Below, one piece after another: positions 25,644 through 32,900 of a stretch of 48,845 nt of DNA. The notes beneath the pieces were generated by a model. It worked only from the letters and a program-made list of their open reading frames with translations. It ran no database searches and was not told the origin of the DNA. This DNA is from Collinsella vaginalis (lineage in GTDB: Bacteria > Actinomycetota > Coriobacteriia > Coriobacteriales > Coriobacteriaceae). Both the position numbers and the translations under genes were made by a program. Positions within the stretch are counted from its first letter, which is position 1. Each line of letters starts with the position of its first letter. The stretch lies in the NCBI RefSeq assembly GCF_900176655.1, contig NZ_LT838860.1:56310-105154 (forward strand), in the 5' to 3' direction.

Positions 25644-26063
25644 ATGGCTGAACCGTTGACCGAGGAGCTGCTTGACGAATTGCTCGATGCTCCCCGCATC
25701 GACGCGTTCATCGAGGGGCATGACTTCGAAGCTCCCTCGCTCTCCGACTACCTCCAACAGCTGCTGGAGGAGAAAGATCTCGCACGCGCCGACGTGGTTC
25801 GTATGGCCAACCTCAATGAGACCTTTGGCTACCAAATCTTCACCGGCACCCGGAATCCCTCACGAAACAAGGTCCTTCAGATCGTCTTCGCGATGGCGCT
25901 CACCCTGCGCGAGGCGAACCGAGCCCTACGCGCTGCCGGCGTGAGCTCACTGAACCCACGCAGCCGCCGTGACGCGATCATCATCTTCTGCCTCGACCGC
26001 GGTTGCTCTCTGCAGAAGGTGAATGAGGAGCTTTTTCGCTTCGGCGAGGAGACCGTCTGCTGA
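25644..26063 (+). CDS. XRE-type HTH protein beside Ser/Thr kinase
   Basis: 139-aa protein with a Cro/CI-type helix-turn-helix at about residues 35-90 (LSDYLQQLLEEKDLARADVV, NETFGYQIFTGTRNPSRNKV), then a conserved C-terminal helical part (SSLNPRSRRDAIIIFCLDRG, LQKVNEELFRFGEE). I recall this HTH subfamily next to Ser/Thr protein kinases in Clostridia, as here. The YQIFTGTRNPSRNKVLQIVFAM pattern is typical. The start is ATG 25644; AGGGACGA is a weak ribosome site. Whether it binds DNA or is a kinase substrate is not known. It is in an operon with the lipoprotein and followed by a terminator-like hairpin before the kinase. Confidence 0.85.
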   Translation: MAEPLTEELLDELLDAPRIDAFIEGHDFEAPSLSDYLQQLLEEKDLARADVVRMANLNETFGYQIFTGTRNPSRNKVLQIVFAMALTLREANRALRAAGVSSLNPRSRRDAIIIFCLDRGCSLQKVNEELFRFGEETVC

Positions 26064-26097
26064 CCCTCGTACGACGCTGAGGCAGTGCACCGCATCA

Positions 26098-26130
26098 CGC
26101 GCCCGGGCACTTCTGTCCGGGCGCGTTGTT
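26098..26130 (+). terminator. hairpin between HTH and kinase genes
   Basis: CGCGCCCGG (26098-26106) pairs perfectly with CCGGGCGCG (26117-26125), followed by TTGTTA. The stem ends 5 bp before the kinase ATG, so it may terminate, attenuate or block the kinase's own ribosome site. Confidence 0.55.
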
Positions 26131-27444
26131 ATGATGGAAGCCATGAAAACCGTTGAGAGAGATACCAGATCGACAGGCCCCGAGGGTCCCTGTTCACAGG
26201 GGCCGGACGCGCCCGCAGACGAGCCCGCGGCGTACCGTGTCGACGAGGTGCTCAAGCGAGGGCCCGCGGAGACGACGGAGGTCGTCTACCTCCCCGTGCC
26301 CAACGGAGGCGAGGCAGGCCCCTTCGTGCTCAAGCGCTTGGCTCGAGAGGCGCACATGGGCTCTGCGTACACGGCCCTGCTCCGCTTGGAGCGAGCCGGT
26401 GTCCGCTACCGCCATCTGCCCCGGATCTACTCGGTCGTGGAGGTGGGGGAGGAGACCCACGTGATCATGGAGCTCGTTCCCGGGGAGACGCTTGCGGCAC
26501 TCGTCGACCGTGTGGGGCCCTCACCCGCCCTTGCCCGTGCCCTGATGCCCCTGGTCTGCGAGGCGGTCTCCGAGCTCCATGAGGGGCTCGACGCGCCGAT
26601 CATCCATCGGGATCTGAAGCCTGCGAACATCATGGTGGATGGCTGGGGACCGGACGGTGGCCAGCCCCTCTCCGTCGAATCTGCGCTGGTCACGATCATC
26701 GACCTTGGCATCGCGCGCTCGTGGCGCGCTGAGGCGTCGGCAGATACGACGCACTTCGGCACCAAAGGATACGCCCCTCCTGAGCAGTTCGGCTTCGGTC
26801 AAACTGATGTGCGGAGCGACGTCTATGCCCTCGGAGCGCTACTCGTCTTCTGCTGCACAGGGGAGGGGCCATCGTTGGGGCGGACCGCTGCGAGCTTGGA
26901 TGCGCCCGGCATTCCCGGGCCGCTCGCAGCGGTCGCAGCGCGGGCGATGAGCTTTGATCCGGCCGATCGCTATGCGAGCGCCGTCGAGCTCGCAGCCGCG
27001 ATTCGAGCGGTCTCGCCGGAACGCGAGCGGCCCTCGAACTCTGAACCGTCGGCCGCCACCTCCTCGGAGGCGCCGAGTGACCCGTCGCAGGCGGCTGCTC
27101 CATTCCTCGTCCAGGTCTCAATGGCCCTTGGGATCCTCTGGAACCTCTCGATTATCTGCACGGCGGCCATTCTCGCGGTTGCAAGTTACCGGGCCGTGAT
27201 CGATCCGAGCGAGTTGCTTGCCCCGGTCGATTCCTTGTTACGCGCGCTTGCCACGTTCCTTGCCTTTGATGTCCCCGGGATGGCGATCCTCTGGCTCCTC
27301 TTCGACAAGCGCCGTTTGCGCCATCGTATCCCCCAGGTCGGCTACTGGACGTGGAGACGCTGCCTCCTGCTTCTCCTCAAGTCCTTCATCGCCAGTTTCA
27401 TCGGTATGGTCATCATCGTCATCGCGCAAATGGGTCTGGGATGA
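26131..27444 (+). CDS. membrane Ser/Thr protein kinase
   Basis: 437-aa eukaryotic-type (Hanks) kinase. The catalytic core spans about residues 35-300: ATP lysine in FVLKRL, catalytic loop IIHRDLKPANIM (Asp161), metal site IIDLG (DLG in place of DFG, Asp191), and the activation segment end GTKGYAPPEQF. The Gly-rich loop is poorly conserved. A short Ser/Pro-rich linker leads to three hydrophobic segments (about 329-350, 372-392, 411-437), with no PASTA domains. The start is uncertain: ATGs at 26131, 26134 and 26143 all lack good ribosome sites, and a hairpin ends 5 bp before the first. TATGAT at 26130-26135 could be a promoter, giving a leaderless or short-leader mRNA from a later start. Likely partner: the HTH protein just upstream. 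Confidence 0.88.
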   Translation: MMEAMKTVERDTRSTGPEGPCSQGPDAPADEPAAYRVDEVLKRGPAETTEVVYLPVPNGGEAGPFVLKRLAREAHMGSAYTALLRLERAGVRYRHLPRIYSVVEVGEETHVIMELVPGETLAALVDRVGPSPALARALMPLVCEAVSELHEGLDAPIIHRDLKPANIMVDGWGPDGGQPLSVESALVTIIDLGIARSWRAEASADTTHFGTKGYAPPEQFGFGQTDVRSDVYALGALLVFCCTGEGPSLGRTAASLDAPGIPGPLAAVAARAMSFDPADRYASAVELAAAIRAVSPERERPSNSEPSAATSSEAPSDPSQAAAPFLVQVSMALGILWNLSIICTAAILAVASYRAVIDPSELLAPVDSLLRALATFLAFDVPGMAILWLLFDKRRLRHRIPQVGYWTWRRCLLLLLKSFIASFIGMVIIVIAQMGLG

Positions 27445-27538
27445 ATCTGAGGTTCCCCGCCGCAGGGCCGGGCTGTCTGCATGGTTTTGAGCGGGCGCTG
27501 GAGCTCGGGCCCTTGTCCGTTCCGGTCCCACGACAAGA

Positions 27539-27567
27539 AACGCGGCGGCCCCGAGGGCCGCCGCGTT
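27539..27567. terminator. strong terminator between convergent genes
   Basis: A perfect 13-bp stem (27539-27551 with 27555-27567) has a 3-nt loop. On the minus strand it is followed by TTTCTTG, so it best serves the gene ending at 27603; it may also stop the kinase transcript. The gap 27445-27538 shows nothing else. Confidence 0.8.
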
Positions 27568-27602
27568 GATTCAGCGTATGCGTATGGGTGGCAGCGCCGC
27601 GC

Positions 27603-28646
27603 CTATATCCGCTGCATCTCACTCAGGGTGTTGCGGTACCAGTTGTACCAATTCGGCGGGCAGTACTTCTGGGCACCGGCCACGCTGATGGTGTAACCGT
27701 AACCCTCGGCCAGGCCGCGCACGTGCGCGTCGATCGCCTGATCCCAGGAGGAGAAATCGATATCGCCCCAGCCCCAGGCGTTGTACGCACGGAAGAGGTG
27801 CGCGCCCTTGCTGCTCTCCGTGTTGGAGATGGCGGGGGAGAAACGGGGGTCAACACCGTACTTCCATGCGGCGGAGGCAAACTGCTCGCCGCAGCTTGAG
27901 AGCGCGGATCCCTCAAGGTAGGTATTGATGCGCGGTGCCCATGAGGCGATGAAGTCCTCCTGGCTCACGCCCCAGTCGACCGAGGTGTTGTTCTCAAGCG
28001 GGGAGGTGGCGATGACCTCGAGGCCGTTTGAGGCATCCGCTGCAGCGGCGAGCTTGGCCAGCTCCGCGGCTGCCTCCTCGTCAGCCCGGCGCTGGGCGTC
28101 CTGGCGAAGCTGCTGGGCCTCCTTCAGGGCGGCGTCGGCGCGATCCTGCTCGGCAGCGGCCTGCGTGCGCGCCTGCTCGAGCTCAACCCGCTGCTGCTCG
28201 AGGTCGGCCTCGGCGTCGTTCAGGGCGTCGAGGGCCTCCGTGTTCGAAGACTGGATCTGATCGAGGTAGGTCATGCGGGTGAGGAGGTCGTCGAGGGAGG
28301 AGGACTGCAGCACCACGCTCATGAGCACGTTGGTGCCCTGCTCGTTCTTGTACCGGGCGCGCAGGGCCTGGCTCGCCTTGGCGCGCTTGGCGGGCATGGC
28401 GGCCTCGAGCTCCTGGATCTTGGCGGTGTTCTCGTCGATCTTTTCCTGCAGGGCCTTCAGGTTCGCCGTGGCCTCCTCGTAGGCCTGGGCGCTCTGCTTG
28501 ACCTTCTGCTGCGTCTCATTGACCTGGGCCTGCGTCTCCTGGGTGACAGCGAAGGCGGGGATGGGGGCAAGCTGGGTCCCGGCGAGCGCGAAGGCGAGGG
28601 CGGCGCTGACCGCCAGCACGCGATGCGAATGTGAGGTTCCGTTCAT
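27603..28646 (-). CDS. secreted PcsB-like coiled-coil protein with lysozyme-like domain
   Basis: 347-aa exported protein. A signal peptide (hydrophobic core VLAVSAALAFALAGTQLA, cleavage near AFA-VT, about residue 33) leads into a long coiled coil (about 35-205) with QALRARYKNEQG and NVLMSVVLQSSSLDDLLTRM, typical of PcsB/CwlO/RipA-type wall hydrolases that are held inactive by the coil and activated by FtsEX. The C-terminal domain (about 225-347) has GVDPRFSPAISNTESSKG and WGWGDIDFSSWDQAIDAHVR, resembling lysozyme-like glucosaminidase/transglycosylase folds rather than CHAP or NlpC; Glu in NTESSKG is a candidate catalytic acid. ATG 28646 has TTGAGGAT upstream. Three MerR-like operator repeats lie upstream. 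Confidence 0.85.
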   Translation of the reverse strand: MNGTSHSHRVLAVSAALAFALAGTQLAPIPAFAVTQETQAQVNETQQKVKQSAQAYEEATANLKALQEKIDENTAKIQELEAAMPAKRAKASQALRARYKNEQGTNVLMSVVLQSSSLDDLLTRMTYLDQIQSSNTEALDALNDAEADLEQQRVELEQARTQAAAEQDRADAALKEAQQLRQDAQRRADEEAAAELAKLAAAADASNGLEVIATSPLENNTSVDWGVSQEDFIASWAPRINTYLEGSALSSCGEQFASAAWKYGVDPRFSPAISNTESSKGAHLFRAYNAWGWGDIDFSSWDQAIDAHVRGLAEGYGYTISVAGAQKYCPPNWYNWYRNTLSEMQRI

Positions 28647-28694
28647 GTACCATCCTCAATAGACGTCCGTGTTCGGTGGAACCAAGTGTACTAC

Positions 28695-28717
28695 CACCTT
28701 CGAGTTCAACTTGAGCC
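28695..28717. promoter_or_regulatory. MerR-like operator repeat 1
   Basis: CACCTTCGAGTTCAACTTGA at this site is an imperfect dyad matching the pattern ACCTTCRAGTTNAACTTGAA, shared with two sites further upstream of the PcsB-like gene. Dyads of this form are typical of MerR-family activators. Confidence 0.5.
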
Positions 28718-28725
28718 TTAAACAA

Positions 28726-28748
28726 GTCTAAGGGTCAAGTTGAAGGTT
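28726..28748. promoter_or_regulatory. MerR-like operator repeat 2
   Basis: Read on minus, AACCTTCAACTTGACCCTTA matches the same pattern with a weaker second half. It includes TTGACC, which could serve as a -35 for the PcsB-like gene. Confidence 0.45.
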
Positions 28749-28797
28749 TAGGATGGCCGCAACCTGCGCCTCAATCGAGTTGTGGAGCGCCTATAGA

Positions 28798-28820
28798 GAT
28801 TCGAGTTTCACTTGAAGGTT
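28798..28820. promoter_or_regulatory. MerR-like operator repeat 3
   Basis: Read on minus, AACCTTCAAGTGAAACTCGA matches the same pattern well. It is about 150 bp before the PcsB-like start. No MerR gene is in the window. Confidence 0.5.
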
Positions 28821-28861
28821 GAAGCTTTGAAATCGGTTGCACACGCTTGAGCTGCGGAGAT

Positions 28862-28904
28862 AAAAAATGGGCTCCGGAGATCGCTGCGCAATCAGCCGGA
28901 GCCC
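28862..28904 (-). terminator. intrinsic terminator after MOSC gene
   Basis: GGGCTCCGG (28869-28877) pairs perfectly with CCGGAGCCC (28896-28904) around an 18-nt loop. On minus it is followed by ATTTTTTA (from 28862-28868), a classic U tract. It ends the gene at 28989-29627. Confidence 0.85.
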
Positions 28905-28988
28905 TGTCTGAGGGCGCGTGCTAACGGGATTGAGCCTTGGGCCATCGCTGAGCGACAGGCCCCGCCATAGGTGCGTCAGACCTTGTAA

Positions 28989-29627
28989 TCACAGGGTCCC
29001 GTCGGCCCGGGCTCGCTCGACCTCGGCGAGCGCCTCGGGCGGGGTGAAGGTGCAGGTGCCGTCACCCATACGGACGATCTCGATCGCATCGCCGACGTGC
29101 ACCTCGCCGCCGTTGAGCACCACGCCGAAGATCCCCTCATGGGGGAAGATGCAGTCGCCGGCGAGGTAGTAGATGGCGCAGCGGGTATGGCAGACCTTGC
29201 CGATCTGGCTGATCTCGACGAGCACCTCGTCGCCGACGCGCAGCTGGGTTCCGAGGGGGAGGGTCAGGAGGTTGATGCCCTCGGTGGTGAAGTTCTCCCC
29301 GAAGTCCCCCTCCTTCACGTCGAGCCCGTGGGCCCGCGCCTCCGCGACCGATTCCTCAGCGAGGAACGAGACCTGGCGGTGCCAGTGCCCGGCATGGGCG
29401 TCCTCGGCGAGGCCGTGCTGCTCCACAACGCGCGCGACCCCCGAGGCCACCGGGGCCTTGCGCGTGCCCTTCCTGGTCGACACGTTGATGGAGCGAACGC
29501 GTGCCGGTCCGGTGTACGCATCGGCCGAAGACCGCAGGCGGCCCGTGGAGCCCGTCTGCGCGGCCCGGTCCTCGAGCTCCCGCCTGGCGGCGGCGAGAAT
29601 CACAGAATCCTTGTCGGTCTCCTGCAT
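28989..29627 (-). CDS. MOSC-domain protein
   Basis: 212-aa MOSC (molybdenum cofactor sulfurase C-terminal) domain protein, a YiiM-like stand-alone form. Conserved parts are INVSTRKGTRKAPV, the LAEDAHAGHWHRQVSFLAE block, GDFGENFTTEGI, and the cysteine motif EISQIGKVCHTRC that may carry sulfur or bind cofactor. The N-terminal 40 residues are extra. Such proteins handle molybdopterin-bound sulfur or detoxify N-hydroxylated bases; no Moco biosynthesis gene is adjacent, so the role is open. ATG 29627 has GGAGGGG upstream and an AT-rich palindromic promoter just before. Confidence 0.88.
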   Translation of the reverse strand: MQETDKDSVILAAARRELEDRAAQTGSTGRLRSSADAYTGPARVRSINVSTRKGTRKAPVASGVARVVEQHGLAEDAHAGHWHRQVSFLAEESVAEARAHGLDVKEGDFGENFTTEGINLLTLPLGTQLRVGDEVLVEISQIGKVCHTRCAIYYLAGDCIFPHEGIFGVVLNGGEVHVGDAIEIVRMGDGTCTFTPPEALAEVERARADGTL

Positions 29628-29644
29628 GGCGACCCCTCCCTTGT

Positions 29645-29656
29645 CTTATATATAAG
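29645..29656 (-). promoter_or_regulatory. palindromic -10 region of MOSC gene
   Basis: CTTATATATAAG, a perfect 12-bp palindrome, contains TATAAG on the minus strand 18 bp before the MOSC start. It stands out in this GC-rich sequence and may be both promoter and operator. Confidence 0.45.
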
Positions 29657-29724
29657 TCGCACCTGTTATAACACGTCGGCCCGCCGTGCGGGACGCTTGC
29701 ATGCTCTGTGCTACGATTGTCGGC

Positions 29725-29893
29725 GCATATGGCCGAGATGGTGGTGCGGAGACGCACGGGCGCGGGCGCGTCCGGGAGAATCGGGGTGAGAGTCCCCAGC
29801 TGTACCAGTAACCGTGTTTCGGACGGCCGTGGTCCCCATGTCGCAGATCGGACGGCATGCACGGTCGGATGACGATGAGTCGGATCGCCTCCC
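29725..29893 (+). promoter_or_regulatory. cobalamin-type riboswitch
   Basis: The region has the cobalamin riboswitch core: a peripheral hairpin GTGCG-gaga-CGCAC (29743-29756), then GGGAGAATC, the GGGG-tgagagt-CCCC hairpin, and CAGCTGTACCAGTAACCGTG (29798-29817), which corresponds to the B12-box CTG-CC-CGC-ACTGT pattern of the class. The 3' part (GCAGATCGGACGGCATGC) is a divergent form of the usual GCCAGGAGACC arm, so this may be a variant class. TACGAT at 29712-29717 could be the -10. A CCTCC at 29888-29892 can pair with the GGAGG at 29936-29940 of the downstream ribosome site. The downstream DUF4430 genes fit B12 control. Confidence 0.68.
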
Positions 29894-29954
29894 ATCTTAG
29901 CGCGGCGCGCGAATCGCGTGCGTCGCCCAGGCTCTGGAGGGAAGGGGATCCGAG

Positions 29955-32900
29955 GTGCTCGGACTCAATGACGGCCGCCGGGAGCGCGCGGCCGAGCGAA
30001 TCATGCAGATCATACGAGGGGGAGGCCACCGCGGTATCGTCGTGGTCATGGCGCTCAGCCTGGTGCTCGGCGGAAGCCCGACGCCGCTGTGGGCCGATGA
30101 GGTTTCGCCGGCCCCTGCGGTAACGGACGGTCAGGTTGCTACGTCGGCGGACAACGCTGCAGCGGATGCGGCCGGTGAGCCCGCTGCAGGGGAGGTTGAC
30201 GCCCCCGCGTCGGATACCGGGTCTTCTGCCACGGCGGCCGCTGAGCCGTCTGCTGCGACGACAACCGGGGCCACATCTGTTGAGGCGTCTCCGGACGCAT
30301 CGTCCGATGCCGCTTCAACGAGCCCAGCGGCACGGGCTGCAGCCTCCGCGACCGCAGCCGACTGGATTGCCATCAAGGACGCGTCCACGGGCGCGGCGCC
30401 CACGGAGGCGGCCGTGGGACAGACGCTTCGCATCGACGCCACCTACGAGGACCCCTACGGCGACTTCGGCGACGAGACCGAGTTCACCGACGCTGAGTAC
30501 GATGACCTCGCGATTCAGTGGTACCAGGGGAGCGAGCGGGTTTCGAACGTGTACCTGGCGAGCGCTTGGGAGGCGAAGGGCTACACCCCCATCGCGGGCG
30601 CCCAGGGCCGCAGCTTCACGGTGACGACTGCGCAGGCAGGCTCCTTCATCGCTGCGCGTGTGACGAACGCCGACGGCAGCGTCGTCTGGTCGTCATCCTC
30701 AACCCCGCAGGTGCCGCAGGCGGCTGGCCCTGCCCCCGAGGCCGATGCGGACGCTGAGGCCCTCGCCGTGGCCGTCGCCGTGCTCAAGGCGGATGGTTTC
30801 AGCGGGTACTACCCGAGCCCGCGCTACGGCGTCGACACCAACCTGAACGCCATGATCGAGGCGCGCCTCGCGGCTCTCGGGCACGAGGGCATCACCGCGC
30901 GGGTGAGCTCCGTCGAGGCCGGCGGCTCAGACCCCGCGGCCGCGGGCGGCATCGACACCTCTGATACCGATGCGAACGGTGCTATCACACCGTTCTTCCT
31001 TGCTCCGGACCAGAAGACCTCGTCGCTCGACTACTCCGTCCTGCGCAGGTTCACCCCCACCTTCGAGCTCTCGCGGGGTTCGGCGAAGCTCTCCTACACG
31101 CCAGGCCGCACCTCGGCGCTCCCGTGGGACGACGCGAAGGTCGAGTCCTTCCTCGAGGATGCCGCGGCGGGGCTCGCGCTTCCCGAGGCCATGACAAGCG
31201 GTTCGGTTCCTGAGGATGTCGCCGAGCTCGCGCTGCCCGTTGCCGCCATGGGCGAGGGGGGCGTCAAGGTCGCTGACATCACGTGGTCGAGTTCCGACAC
31301 CGCGACCATGAAGGTGGCCACGGGTTTTGATAGCGATTACCAGAGCACGGCTACGGCGAGGTTCACGCATCAAAGCACGCCCGCGACCGTGACCCTCACG
31401 GCGAAACTCTCCCTGAAGATCCCCGGGTACGGGGCTGCACCCGAGAAGACCGCGACCCGGTCCGTCACCTTCGAGGTCGCTCCGCGCTCGGGCGCGTCAT
31501 CAGCGCAGATTGAACGCCGTCTCAAGGCGTACCTCAGCAAGGTCAAGGCCACGGATTTCGCCACCGGCGCCGCAGTGGATGCCTCGGTCGTCACCGGTGA
31601 CCTGCAGTTCTCGCGCCCGCGCGATCTCAGCATCGACGGTAAGTACTACAAGCTCGCATACACCTCGAGTGACGAGTCCGTCATCAGCGTCAGCGGTTAC
31701 CGGGGGCAGGTCACGCCCTCGCTCGCCGGGGAGTCGCTCCGATTCGCCACGGTCACGGCACACCTCACTTACGAGGGCGTGACCGTCGATCGCGCGCTCG
31801 GGACCTTCACGATGGGCGAGGTGAGCGGCGAGGAGATCGACGCCGCCGTTGCCCTCATGGATGCTGCGAAGACGGGTTACGCCGCGCACATCCTCGGGGC
31901 AAATGCCGCACCCGACGAGGTCACGACAGACCTCGTCCCCTTCTCCGCGGTTCTGCCGGGTGCGGACGAGGCGCCTGTCTGGGCGCGTACGGTTGCAGAG
32001 GCCGGTACCGGCGGCATCACGGCCGTGGACCTGCCCGGCTACGATTCGATGTCGGGCCTGCCCTGGCGCGCGTTCCGTTCCTCGGATGAGCGCGTCGTGG
32101 CGAGCGAGAGCCTCCGGGTCACCCGTCCCGCCTATGACACCGAGGTCACGGTCGACTCGCTGCTGACGTATAAGCGCTACGAGTCGCTCGCCCTCGCGCA
32201 TCCGGAGAACGCTCAGCTCGCTAAGCTGATCGCCCAGCCGGTCTCGGCGACCTTCACCGTCAAGGGCACGAAGGGCGCCGAGGATCCCGAGGCTGCGCGC
32301 CAGGTGAGCGCCACGGTGACGGTGACCGGCCTGTCGGCGCCGGATGCGGAGGGGTCGTCTCATGCCGAGCTCTGGGTGCCCCCCACGAAGGTGACCTTCA
32401 AGAAATCCGAGGCGCGGACCGCCTGGGATCTTATCGCCAGCCTGCTCGACCAGGCGGGCTACACCTATGACGCGACCACGTTCGCGCCGGACTCCATCAC
32501 GTCGCTGGACGGGCGCACGCTCGGCATGGAGCAGGTGGGGAGCGGCTGGAGCTACTGGAGCTTCTACGTCAACGGCGCGTATGCGCAGGCCGCAGCGAAC
32601 AAGACGTACGTCGCTGACGGCGACGAGATCGCGCTCACCTACGTGTCGGCCACCCCGCAGGTGCCCGGGAAGGACGCCCCTGAGATCAATCCGGATGCAC
32701 CGCGGCCGGATGCACCGTCCACCTGGTCGGGCTTCGGGAACGGTGGCACCACGGCGCTGGCCGCGGACGGGGCTCCCACCGGCAGCACCCGTGAGCGTTG
32801 GACGGCGGACCTCAAGGCCACCGGCGAGTCCTTCACCGCGGTGGGGGACCCCATCATCGTGGGCGACCGCCTCTTCGTCACGACCTCGACCGATCTCGTG

